A DNA stretch of 64,000 nucleotides, taken from contig NZ_AUEZ01000026.1 in the NCBI RefSeq assembly GCF_000426245.1, positions 1 to 64,000 on the forward strand, read 5' to 3'. A program made the translations under genes and the position numbers. Source of the stretch: Bradyrhizobium sp. Ai1a-2. GTDB taxonomy: Bacteria; Pseudomonadota; Alphaproteobacteria; Rhizobiales; Xanthobacteraceae. This document shows positions 16,275 to 24,106 of the stretch, piece by piece; within the stretch, counting starts at the first letter, position 1, and every line of letters starts with the position of its first letter. The notes under the pieces were generated by a model, which was not told the DNA's origin, searched no databases, and saw only the letters and a list, made by a program, of their open reading frames with translations.

Positions 16275-16349
16275 GTTGCCTCGGTTTCCGGCTTGGCGCC
16301 GTGTTATCGTTTGGAATCCGGAACAGGGGCTTCCGCGTCTTCAATTCAA

Positions 16350-16859
16350 TCAGGAAACGGATCTGGCTTCTTTCTGGCAATGCGCGCAGGTGCCGGCGAT
16401 CTCGACGACCGACAGCTTCGGGGCAAAGCCGGCCGCGCGCGCCGCGGCCTTCAGGCTCTGAGCCACCGGCGCTGCCGGGATTTCGCCGACTGCGCCGCAG
16501 CGGTCGCAGATCAGGAACGCCACCATCGAGGTCTCGTCATGGTCGTGGGCGCAGGCCAGGAACGCGTTCCGGCTTTCGATGCGGTGGACGAGGCCATTTT
16601 CCATCAGGAAATCGAGCGCGCGGTAGACGGTAATCGGCGCCGGGCGCGGCATCGATTTGGCAAGCTCGTCGATCACCTCATAGGCGCCGAGCGGCCGGTG
16701 GCTGGACAATAGCGCCCCGAGCACCTGGCGGCGGATCGGCGTGAACTTCTGCGCCCGCCGTGCGCAGACCTCCTCGGCATGCGCAATCCCGTCCGCAGTG
16801 CAGCGGCCGTGATCGTGGTCGGGCGCGGGAAATGTGGGTTTTGCCAACGTCATACCCAT
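16350..16859 (-). CDS. zur: Fur-family regulator, probably zinc-responsive Zur
   Basis: The product of about 169 residues has a Fur-type winged helix (QKFTPIRRQVLGALLSSHRP, PITVYRALDFLMENGLVHRI). The structural zinc site has two CxxC pairs: ICDRCG and TCAHCQ. An early His-rich HDHGRC segment and the acidic CAHDHDETS segment fit Zur rather than Fur or Irr. Zur represses zinc-uptake genes when zinc is bound; no znuABC is in the window. The start may be the ATG at 16859, the ATG at 16853, or a TTG at 16862. Confidence 0.8.
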   Translation of the reverse strand: MGMTLAKPTFPAPDHDHGRCTADGIAHAEEVCARRAQKFTPIRRQVLGALLSSHRPLGAYEVIDELAKSMPRPAPITVYRALDFLMENGLVHRIESRNAFLACAHDHDETSMVAFLICDRCGAVGEIPAAPVAQSLKAAARAAGFAPKLSVVEIAGTCAHCQKEARSVS

Positions 16860-16964
16860 CAATTTAACAGCCTGACAGGCGATCCCAAAGCCCCGGGACT
16901 CGTCGCGTTCCCAGCCATGTTCTCCGAGCGGAGCTGCCTTCCGCTAACCGGGCATGCGGAAATC

Positions 16965-16978
16965 ATAAGCTAGCTTAT
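16965..16978. promoter_or_regulatory. Likely MarR operator
   Basis: ATAAGCTAGCTTAT is a perfect 14-base palindrome 29 bases before the MarR-family gene, with another half-site AAGCTTAT at 16987-16994. Its position just ahead of marR-emrA-emrB suits autorepression, as is usual for MarR regulators of drug efflux. Confidence 0.6.
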
Positions 16979-17006
16979 TATAGCCAAAGCTTATGGAGGG
17001 TGGGTC

Positions 17007-17486
17007 ATGCCGGGTTCCGTCGATGCGAACTTCATGTTCACGCTTGGTGAATTGTTTCGCCTGATCCGCGTCTACGCGGACAAGGAAGCCGCGCGCTACG
17101 GAATCACCCGCGCGCAATGGGCGGTGCTGGCCAAGGTCGAGCGCAGCGAGGGAATGAAGCAGACCGAGCTCGCCGAGCAGCTCGATATGCAACCGATCAC
17201 GCTGACGCGGCTGATCGACAAGCTCTGCGACAATGGCTGGATCGAGCGCCGCGGCGACGAGAACGACCGTCGCGTCAACCGGCTCTATCTGCGCAAGGCG
17301 GCGCGCCCGCTGCTCGCCAAGCTCGCCGGCCTCCGCTCCGAACTCACCGCGGCAGCGATGGAAGGCATCAATCCCGCCGATGCCCACCGCCTGCTCGCCC
17401 AACTCGAATTAATCAAGGAAAACGTCCGCAATGCCATCCAAGCCCCGGCCGGCGAACCTCCCAGAAAGGAGCAGCGCTATGGCTGA
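17007..17486 (+). CDS. MarR-family transcriptional regulator
   Basis: The 159-residue protein has the MarR winged-helix pattern, with YGITRAQWAVLAKVERSEGM, a recognition-helix region MQPITLTRLIDKL and the wing RRGDENDRRVN. These proteins bind palindromes and release them when small phenolic or drug-like ligands bind. A GGAGGG site precedes the ATG. Its last eight bases overlap emrA, so it leads the operon, and a perfect palindrome sits just upstream. The likely job is repression of the efflux pump it precedes. Confidence 0.9.
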   Translation: MPGSVDANFMFTLGELFRLIRVYADKEAARYGITRAQWAVLAKVERSEGMKQTELAEQLDMQPITLTRLIDKLCDNGWIERRGDENDRRVNRLYLRKAARPLLAKLAGLRSELTAAAMEGINPADAHRLLAQLELIKENVRNAIQAPAGEPPRKEQRYG

Positions 17487-18639
17487 TCCCGTACTGAAAC
17501 TCGCGCCCGAGCAGAGGAACAATCCGGCTTCGTCGCCGCCGAAGACCGATCAGCCGCGCGGACTGGTGGCAGGCTTGCGGCGCTATCGCCGCTTCCTCCT
17601 GCTCGTCGTTCTGCCGCTGGTGGCGCTGGTTGGCGGCGTCGTCTTCTATCTGAATGGCGGCCGCTACGTGTCGACCGACGACGCCTATGTCGGCGCGCAG
17701 AAGGTGCTGATCACGCCCGACATCTCCGGCAAGATCGAGAAGGTCGTGGTCAAGGAAGGCCAGCAGGTCAAGGAAGGCGACGTGCTGTTCGAGATCGACC
17801 CGGTGCCGTTCCGCCTTGCGGTGGACCAAGCCAAGGGTGCGCTCGACCAGGCGCGCACGACCTATGACAATTTGGTCGCCAATATCAGAATCTACGGACA
17901 AATGCTCGATCTGGCGCAACGCGGGGTCGACCTGAAACAGCGTGACGTCGACCGCAAGCAGTCGCTGGTGAAGAGCAATTTCGGCTCGCAGCTCGACCTC
18001 GACAACGCCGCGACGTCGCTTGTGACCGCGAGCGCGCAAGCCGAGTTCATCAAGCAGCAGATCTCCAGTTCGAAGGCGCAGCTGCTCGGCAATCCCGAGC
18101 TGCCGCTCGAGCAATTCCCGCCTTACGCGCAGGCGAAGGCGAAGCTCGATGATGCCCAGCGCAACCTCGACCACACCGTGATGCGCGCGCCGATGGCGGG
18201 CGTCGCAACCCAGGTCGAGCAGATTCAGCTCGGGCGCTTCGTCGCCGCCGGCACGCCGGTGTTCTCCATCATCGATGTGGCGAACCCCTGGGTCGACGCC
18301 AACCCGAAGGAATCCGACTTCACCTATGTCGCGGTCGGCCAGCCGGTCGAGCTCGAGGTCGACGCGTTCCCGAACCACCTGTTCAAGGGCACGATCGGCT
18401 CGCTCTCGCCGGGCACCGGCGCACAGTTCGCGATCCTGCCGCCGCAGAACGCGACCGGCAACTTCGTGAAGGTCGTGCAGCGCGTGCCGGTCAGGATCTA
18501 CTTCGACAAGAACGACAAGATGGTGCGCAAGCTGAAGGCGGGCATGAGCGTCTACGCGACCATCGACACCAACCACCGCCGCACGCTGTCCGGCCTGCTC
18601 GGCCTGTCCTCGGCCGCGGCGACCCACGAGCAGGACTAG
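17479..18639 (+). CDS. emrA: EmrA-type membrane fusion protein (HlyD family)
   Basis: The 386-residue protein has one N-terminal membrane anchor (about residues 39-58), the early YVSTDDAYVGAQKVLITPDI signature of EmrA adaptors and a central helical hairpin. Lipoyl-like halves follow, with GKIEKVVVKEGQQVKEGDVL and TVMRAPMAGVATQVEQIQLG. It bridges the MFS pump EmrB to an outer-membrane channel for tripartite export. The ATG at 17479 has an AAGGAG site and overlaps the MarR gene by eight bases; an open frame upstream of it is inside marR and is rejected. Confidence 0.9.
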   Translation: MADPVLKLAPEQRNNPASSPPKTDQPRGLVAGLRRYRRFLLLVVLPLVALVGGVVFYLNGGRYVSTDDAYVGAQKVLITPDISGKIEKVVVKEGQQVKEGDVLFEIDPVPFRLAVDQAKGALDQARTTYDNLVANIRIYGQMLDLAQRGVDLKQRDVDRKQSLVKSNFGSQLDLDNAATSLVTASAQAEFIKQQISSSKAQLLGNPELPLEQFPPYAQAKAKLDDAQRNLDHTVMRAPMAGVATQVEQIQLGRFVAAGTPVFSIIDVANPWVDANPKESDFTYVAVGQPVELEVDAFPNHLFKGTIGSLSPGTGAQFAILPPQNATGNFVKVVQRVPVRIYFDKNDKMVRKLKAGMSVYATIDTNHRRTLSGLLGLSSAAATHEQD

Positions 18640-18683
18640 GTCTGATGAAATCAGATCGAGTTGTTGCCGCGTCGGCGCTGTCC

Positions 18684-18813
18684 ACCTCTCCCATCGGGAG
18701 AGGTCGGATCGCATCGCAAGATGCGATCCGGGTGAGGGGTTACGCTCTCTCGTGGGACCTGATCCCCCTCACCCGCGCCTTCGGCGCGACCTCTCCCCGG
18801 CGGGGAGAGGTGG
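18684..18813. repeat. Palindromic repeat, family E
   Basis: Arms CCACCTCTCCC and GGGGAGAGGTGG bound an inner palindrome GGATCGCATC/GATGCGATCC and the segment CCTTCGGCGCGACC. The same plan recurs at 38491-38609 and 61050-61186. It lies between emrA and emrB, within the presumed operon. Confidence 0.75.
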
Positions 18814-18864
18814 TTCTTGCGGCCACACCGATTCCACCAACTAGCATCACGCGATAAGCTACAA

Positions 18865-20430
18865 ATGTCCGCTCCCGTCCCCTCGCCCAGCATGGTGCCC
18901 GGCCTGCGCCGGAACATGGTGACGATCTGCGCCATGACGGCGACGATCATGCAGGCGCTGGACACCACCATCGCCAATGTCGCGCTGCCTTATATGCAGG
19001 GCACGCTGTCGGCGTCGCAGGACCAGATCAACTGGGTGCTGACGTCCTACATCGTGGCGGCCGCGATCATGACCGCGCCGGTGGGCTGGATCGCCAACCG
19101 GTTCGGGCGCAAGCGCGTCTTCATCATCTGCTCAGCCGGCTTCACCGTGGCTTCCGTGCTGTGCGGCCTGGCACAGGACATTACCCAGATGGTGCTGTTC
19201 CGCCTGTTGCAGGGCGTGTTCGGCGCGGCGCTGGTGCCGCTGTCGCAGGCCGTAATGCTCGACTCCTACGCGCTGCATGAGCGCGCCAAGGCGATGTCGA
19301 TCTGGGGCATGGGCGTGATGATGGGCCCGATCATGGGCCCGTCGCTCGGCGCCTGGCTGACCGAGACCTATTCCTGGCACTGGGTGTTCTTCGTCAACCT
19401 CCCGTTCGGCGCCATCACCGTGCTCGGCCTCATCGTCTTCATGGACGAGACCAAGCAGGATTTGAACCTGCGCTTCGATTGGTTCGGCTTCGGCGCGCTC
19501 GCGGTCGCGATCGGCTCGCTGCAGCTCGCGCTCGACCGCGGCGAGCAGCTCGGCTGGCTCGAATCCAACGAGATTATCGCCGAGTTCATCATCAGCGGCA
19601 TCGGCTTCTACTATTTCTTCGCCCATTCGTTCACGACATCAAAGCCGTTCATCCGGTTCGAGCTGTTCAAGGACAAGAATTTCGTCGGCGGCTGCGTGTT
19701 CATGACCGTGATGGGGCTCGTGCTCTACTCGACCATGGCGCTGTCCTCGCCTTATCTGCAGAACGTGATCGGCTATCCCATCATCACCGCAGGCGTGCTG
19801 CTGGCGAGCCGCGGCTGCGGCACCTTCGTTGCGATGATGCTGGTCGGACGCATGATGCGCTTCATCGAGGCGCGCACGCTGATCATCTCCGGCCTGGCGC
19901 TGACCGCGGCATCGCTGTTCGTGATGACCGGCTGGACCGACCAGACCGGCGCAACCGAGATCGTGCTCGTGAGCATCGCGCAGGGCTTCGGCTTCGGACT
20001 GGTGTTCGTGCCGCTCTCGACCGTGGCGTTCCTAACCCTGCCCAATCATCTGCGCACGGATGGCACCTCGATGCTGACCTTGCTGCGCAACGTCGCGAGC
20101 TCGATCGGCATCTCCATCGTGATCGCGCAGCTCACGGAAGGCTCCCGGCGCATCTATGCGACGCTGTCCGAGCACATCAACCCGTTCAACCACGCGCTGC
20201 AGATGCCTAACGTCACTGGCATGATCAATATGAACACCGACGCCGGCCGCGCGATGGCAGATAAGATCGTCGCGGCGCAGGCACAGATCATCGCATTCGC
20301 GCACGACTACCAGCTCGTGATGGTGTTCATCCTGGCCTCGATTCCGCTTGCGATCATGATCGGCTCGACCAAGGCGGCGCTGCGGTCGCAGTCGCAGGCA
20401 TCATCGGACCATGCGGCGGTGATGGAGTAG
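18865..20430 (+). CDS. emrB: EmrB/QacA-type MFS multidrug exporter (DHA2, 14 TM)
   Basis: The 521-residue protein has about fourteen membrane helices. DHA2 signatures include LDTTIANVALPYMQGTLSAS, WVLTSYIVAAAIMTAPVGWI, FGRKRVFI and the motif C region GPIMGPSLGAWLTE. It should export hydrophobic compounds across the inner membrane with proton antiport, using EmrA as adaptor. The ATG at 18865 is chosen because 16 codons upstream run into a palindromic repeat; a further Met lies at 18892. The 225-base gap from emrA holds the repeat rather than a terminator-promoter pair that I can see. Confidence 0.9.
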   Translation: MSAPVPSPSMVPGLRRNMVTICAMTATIMQALDTTIANVALPYMQGTLSASQDQINWVLTSYIVAAAIMTAPVGWIANRFGRKRVFIICSAGFTVASVLCGLAQDITQMVLFRLLQGVFGAALVPLSQAVMLDSYALHERAKAMSIWGMGVMMGPIMGPSLGAWLTETYSWHWVFFVNLPFGAITVLGLIVFMDETKQDLNLRFDWFGFGALAVAIGSLQLALDRGEQLGWLESNEIIAEFIISGIGFYYFFAHSFTTSKPFIRFELFKDKNFVGGCVFMTVMGLVLYSTMALSSPYLQNVIGYPIITAGVLLASRGCGTFVAMMLVGRMMRFIEARTLIISGLALTAASLFVMTGWTDQTGATEIVLVSIAQGFGFGLVFVPLSTVAFLTLPNHLRTDGTSMLTLLRNVASSIGISIVIAQLTEGSRRIYATLSEHINPFNHALQMPNVTGMINMNTDAGRAMADKIVAAQAQIIAFAHDYQLVMVFILASIPLAIMIGSTKAALRSQSQASSDHAAVME

Positions 20431-20450
20431 TCGGGGCCTGGGCCCCTTTC

Positions 20451-20529
20451 CGTCATTGCGAGCGGAGCGAAGCAATCCATCTCTCAGCTTGCCGCGGCGT
20501 GGATTGCTTCGCTTCGCTCGCAATGACGG
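20451..20529. repeat. Palindromic repeat, family D
   Basis: Arms CGTCATTGCGAGCGGAGCGA and TTCGCTTCGCTCGCAATGACG pair across about 35 bases. Other copies lie at 31716-31800 and 33206-33290. Confidence 0.8.
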
Positions 20530-20542
20530 GGTTGTCAGCGGC

Positions 20543-20634
20543 CGTAGCCTGGGTGGAGCGAAGCGCAACCCGGGACATCCGCATCAACGATTGCGAGCGG
20601 CCCCGGGTTACGCTGGCGCTCCACCCGGGCTACG
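20543..20634. repeat. Palindromic repeat, family A
   Basis: Arms GTAGCCTGGGTGGAGCGAAG and GCGCTCCACCCGGGCTAC pair almost fully. It is very similar to the copy at 21829-21920, which flanks the other side of the PRISE-type gene. Confidence 0.8.
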
Positions 20635-20733
20635 GCGCTGCGGCGCTCACGAAGGCGTTATTCCCGGCGCGGTTGCCCTGGCTGATGCATCGGCCAATCC
20701 TATCTCCTCATCAAGATTCGAGGAGGCTGGAAC

Positions 20734-21798
20734 ATGGCGGGTTCGGCGCTGGTCGTCGGTGCGAGCGGTATCGTCGGCAATAATCTGGTCCGGCACCTTC
20801 GTCGGCAGGGTTGGCAGGTTTACGCGCTGGCGCGTCGGCCGCCGACGAACATCGATGGCGTGCAGCCCGTGGCGGCGGACCTGCTAGATCCCGCATCGGT
20901 TCGCAAGGGGCTGCAGGATCTGAGACCGACGGACGTGTTCATCAGCACGTGGTTGCGGCAGAACACCGAGGCCGAGAATATCAGGGTCAACTCCGCAATG
21001 GTGCGCAACCTGCTCGATGCGTTGTCGCCCGCGCGCTCGGTCAGGCATGTCGCGCTCGTGACCGGGCTCAAGCACTATCTTGGTCCGTTCGAAAATTACG
21101 GCAAGGGCAGCCTGCCCGCCACGCCGTTTCGGGAAGACCAGCCGCGGCTCGATATCGAGAATTTCTACTACGCCCAGGAAGACGAGGTGTTCGCCGCGGC
21201 CAAGCGCGACGGCTTTGGCTGGAGCGTCCATCGTCCCCACACCATCATCGGCTATGCCGTGGGCAACGCGATGAACATGGGCGTGACGCTCGCGGTCTAC
21301 GCCACCATTTGCCGCGAGACCGGACGTCCCTTCCTGTTTCCGGGCTCCGCGACGCAGTGGAATGGCCTCACCGACATGACGGATGCACGGCTGCTCGCAC
21401 GCCATCTGGAATGGGCGGCGACAACGCCTGCCGCCCGCAATCAAGCCTTCAACGTCGTCAATGGCGATGTGTTTCGCTGGAGCTGGATGTGGCGGCGATT
21501 GGCCGACTGGTTCAACCTCGAGCCGGCGCCATTTCCAGGCGAAGGGATTCCGCTGGAGCGGCAATTGGCCGATGCCGGTCCAATCTGGTCCGACATCGCG
21601 CGAAAACATCGTTTGGCCGAGCACGATCTCGGCGTGCTCGCTTCGGCCTGGCACACCGATGCCGACCTCGGCCGCCCGATCGAGGTCGTCACCGATATGA
21701 GCAAGAGCCGCAAGCTCGGCTTCCTGGACTACCAGGCGACCGACGACAGCTTCTTTGATCTGTTCGCCCGCCTGCGCGACGAGCGGATTATTCCGTAA
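20734..21798 (+). CDS. PRISE-type short-chain reductase (VEP1/progesterone 5-beta-reductase-like)
   Basis: The 354-residue protein is an extended SDR with the dinucleotide motif GASGIVGNNLVRHL and the acceptor RRPP that follows the second strand. The family-specific TGLKHYLGPFENYG (Lys) and YYAQED (Tyr) segments replace the usual SDR Tyr-x3-Lys. This pattern marks PRISE enzymes, which in plants reduce enones such as 8-oxogeranial or progesterone. Bacterial members have been described as enone reductases, but the physiological substrate here is unknown. A GAGGAGG-like site precedes the ATG. It is flanked on both sides by family A repeats. Confidence 0.8.
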   Translation: MAGSALVVGASGIVGNNLVRHLRRQGWQVYALARRPPTNIDGVQPVAADLLDPASVRKGLQDLRPTDVFISTWLRQNTEAENIRVNSAMVRNLLDALSPARSVRHVALVTGLKHYLGPFENYGKGSLPATPFREDQPRLDIENFYYAQEDEVFAAAKRDGFGWSVHRPHTIIGYAVGNAMNMGVTLAVYATICRETGRPFLFPGSATQWNGLTDMTDARLLARHLEWAATTPAARNQAFNVVNGDVFRWSWMWRRLADWFNLEPAPFPGEGIPLERQLADAGPIWSDIARKHRLAEHDLGVLASAWHTDADLGRPIEVVTDMSKSRKLGFLDYQATDDSFFDLFARLRDERIIP

Positions 21799-21828
21799 GG
21801 CTGGTTACGCCAGCGCATCGAGCCGGAC

Positions 21829-21920
21829 GTAGCCCGGGTGGAGCGAAGCGCAACCCGGGACATCTGCGCCCAGATTTGTGAGCGGCCCCCGGGTTACGCT
21901 GGCGCTCCACCCGGGCTACG
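21829..21920. repeat. Palindromic repeat, family A, overlapping the cbbY stop
   Basis: Arms GTAGCCCGGGTGGAGCGAAG and GCTCCACCCGGGCTACG pair across a short centre. On the minus strand the repeat's GTAGCCC supplies the TAG stop of cbbY (21916-21918). Confidence 0.8.
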
Positions 21921-22638
21921 GCAGTCCGATCTCGGTCAACTCATCGACGGCGAGCAGCGCTTCCGAACAATCATCGTCGCGGAAATAGGCGCTCCGGGTG
22001 AACAGCACGGGAATGCCGGCACGCGAGGCCGCGAGCAATCCGTTGCGCGAGTCCTCGATGGCGATGCAGCGCGAGGCCGGAAGCGACAGTCGCGCCAGCA
22101 TCATGAGATAGACGTCGGGTGCAGGCTTCTTCGCGGGCACATCGTCGCCGGCAACGATCGCCTCGAACCATTCGGCCCAATCCTCGCCCAGCGCGACTGA
22201 CAACAGCGCATCGATATTGGCGCGCGAAGTCGTCGTCGCGATCGCCAGCCGCTGGCTGCGCCGTCGCGCCTTTCGGAGCAAAGCCTCCACGCCGGGCCGC
22301 AGCGGGCAGCCGCCCGTTGCGATCAGTTCGGCATAACGCTCGGTCTTGATCCGGTGCAGCTCTGCGATCTCGCGATGCGACAGCAGGGGCATGGTTCGCT
22401 TGCGCATGGCAAACGCGCGGATCCGCTCCTTGCCCCCGGCGACACGCAGCAACTGTCCATAGGTCGCCTGGTCCCAGTACCAGTTGAGGCGTGCGCGGGA
22501 GAACGCGTCGTTGAACGCACGGCGATGCACTTCCTCCGTCTCGGCCATTGTGCCGTCGACGTCGAAGATCAGCGCGTGGGCGCGGGCGATGACGTCCCCG
22601 AAGCCCGACGCGCGCACAGCTGCCAGCGTCTCGCTCAT
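21916..22638 (-). CDS. cbbY: CbbY-type HAD phosphatase (xylulose-1,5-bisphosphatase)
   Basis: The 240-residue HAD-IA enzyme has the nucleophile motif FDVDGTMAETEEVHR, a helical cap, the threonine motif IATTTSRAN and the Lys-Asp end motif KKPAPDVYLMM...IEDSRNG. In the RuBisCO context CbbY removes xylulose-1,5-bisphosphate, a misfire inhibitor of RuBisCO. It is the last gene of the cbb operon. Its ATG overlaps the cbbX stop by four bases (ATGA), implying translational coupling. Its stop codon comes from a palindromic repeat. Confidence 0.9.
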   Translation of the reverse strand: MSETLAAVRASGFGDVIARAHALIFDVDGTMAETEEVHRRAFNDAFSRARLNWYWDQATYGQLLRVAGGKERIRAFAMRKRTMPLLSHREIAELHRIKTERYAELIATGGCPLRPGVEALLRKARRRSQRLAIATTTSRANIDALLSVALGEDWAEWFEAIVAGDDVPAKKPAPDVYLMMLARLSLPASRCIAIEDSRNGLLAASRAGIPVLFTRSAYFRDDDCSEALLAVDELTEIGLP

Positions 22639-23558
22639 GTCTCGTTGTCCGTCGCGCCTTTCGAAAAAACGCGGCTTGCCAGCACGTCGCCGGCCTCGAT
22701 CGACATCACATCGTCTGTGGTCAAGACGCGGTCGAGCCGCGAGACGATGCGGTTGGCCTGGCGGAGCCGGATACGATCCAGCGCGTTGCGAATCGAGCGC
22801 GCATTGGAGAACAGCGGCTGGGTCTTGCGCACGGCGATATAGCGAATGAAGGCATCTCGCGCCGCCGATGAGAAGCGGTAGTTCTGCTGCTGCAGCATCA
22901 ATTCGGCGATCGCCAGCAGCTCGGTATCCGCATAATCGGGAAAGTCGATGTGATGGGCGATGCGGGAGCGAAAACCCGGATTGCTCTGGAAGAATTTTTC
23001 CATGCGGTCGCCATAGCCGGCGAGGATCACAACCAGATCCTCGCGCTGCTGCTCCATGATCTGCAGGAGGATTTCGATCGCCTCCTGGCCATAGTCGCGC
23101 TCGTTGTCGGGGCGATAGAGGTAATAGGCCTCGTCGATGAACAGCACGCCGCCCATCGCCTTCTTCAGGATCTCCTTGGTCTTCGGCGCGGTGTGGCCGA
23201 TATATTGCCCGACCAGATCATCACGGGTGACGCTGATGACGTGGCCGCGGCGCACGAAGCCGAGCCGGTGCAGGATGCTGGCCATCCGCAACGCCACCGT
23301 GGTCTTGCCGGTGCCGGGATTGCCGGTGAAGGACATATGCAGGGTCGGAAAGGTGGTGGCGAGCGCCATCTTCTGCCTGATGCGCTCCACCAGCAGCAGC
23401 GCCGCGATCTCGCGGATGCGCGTCTTCACCGGCGCCAGGCCGATCAGCTCGGAATCGAGCTGGTCGAGCACGGCGCCGATGCCGAGGTCGGCGAATTCGC
23501 GCCGGAGATCGACGGCCTCCAGCGGGGCGTCGTGAGTCTGTGGCTGTGGTTGCGTCAT
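22635..23558 (-). CDS. cbbX: CbbX, red-type RuBisCO activase (AAA+)
   Basis: The 307-residue AAA+ ATPase has Walker A GNPGTGKTT, Walker B GGVLFIDEAYYL and sensor/arginine-finger region NPGFRSRIAHHIDFPDY. CbbX pulls on the RuBisCO large-subunit C-terminus to expel inhibitory sugar phosphates and is itself activated by RuBP. The ATG at 23558 has a GAGAGCAGG site upstream; a 28-codon extension reaching 23642 is rejected as intergenic. It lies between cbbS and cbbY and is coupled to cbbY by an ATGA overlap. Confidence 0.95.
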   Translation of the reverse strand: MTQPQPQTHDAPLEAVDLRREFADLGIGAVLDQLDSELIGLAPVKTRIREIAALLLVERIRQKMALATTFPTLHMSFTGNPGTGKTTVALRMASILHRLGFVRRGHVISVTRDDLVGQYIGHTAPKTKEILKKAMGGVLFIDEAYYLYRPDNERDYGQEAIEILLQIMEQQREDLVVILAGYGDRMEKFFQSNPGFRSRIAHHIDFPDYADTELLAIAELMLQQQNYRFSSAARDAFIRYIAVRKTQPLFSNARSIRNALDRIRLRQANRIVSRLDRVLTTDDVMSIEAGDVLASRVFSKGATDNET

Positions 23559-23668
23559 CCTGCTCTCGTGTCGAAAAGCTCCGTCGTCGCGGCTCGCGAC
23601 GACGGAGAAGTGCATCCGGACCAGGTCGGCCGAGGGAGCCACCCGCCTGGTTTCAACCGGACGCGGGG

Positions 23669-24094
23669 TTAACGATCGGCGTAGCGCTCGCCCTCAGGCC
23701 GCTCCGCCGCATAGGCGCGCGTCGAATAGCGGAGGTTGCGGCCGACGGATTCCTGCCGGTCGAGCCGGAAACCGGGCTCGTGCTTGGGCCGGTTGACGAT
23801 GAAGGAGATGCGAACGGACTCCCATCCGTGGCTCGAATCGAAACCGGAGATCCGGATGTAACTGTTACCATAGACCCGCCGGCATTCGGCGAGCTCCCGC
23901 ATGATGCCGGCAGCGTCGCGCAGATCGAACATCGGCAGGCCCCACATCTCCCAATAGGTGTTGCGGGGATGCGGATCGTCGGTGAACTCGATGTTCACCG
24001 CCCAGCCCTTGTCGAGGCAGTATTGAACCTGCGCAGTGATCTGCTCGTCGGTGAGATCGGGCAGGAAGGAGAAGCAGCCCTGGGTTATGCGCAT
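23669..24094 (-). CDS. cbbS: RuBisCO small subunit (form IC)
   Basis: The 141-residue protein begins MRITQGCFSFLPDLTDEQIT, the N-terminus of red-type small subunits, and contains NIEFTDDPHPRNTYWEMWGL. It has the C-terminal extension seen in form IC (NLRYSTRAYAAERPEGERY), which forms beta-hairpins around the central channel of the L8S8 complex. It follows cbbL by 12 bases and precedes cbbX, as in related operons. Confidence 0.97.
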   Translation of the reverse strand: MRITQGCFSFLPDLTDEQITAQVQYCLDKGWAVNIEFTDDPHPRNTYWEMWGLPMFDLRDAAGIMRELAECRRVYGNSYIRISGFDSSHGWESVRISFIVNRPKHEPGFRLDRQESVGRNLRYSTRAYAAERPEGERYADR

Positions 24095-24106
24095 GATGTG
24101 CTCCTT

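Larger units (their letters stand above)
20431..20733. other. Gene-free stretch filled by two palindromic repeats
   Basis: The stretch between emrB and the PRISE-type gene holds a family D repeat (20451-20529) followed by a family A repeat (20543-20634). The last 100 bases contain a possible ribosome site, GAGGAGG, before the next gene. I see no other feature. Confidence 0.6.
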
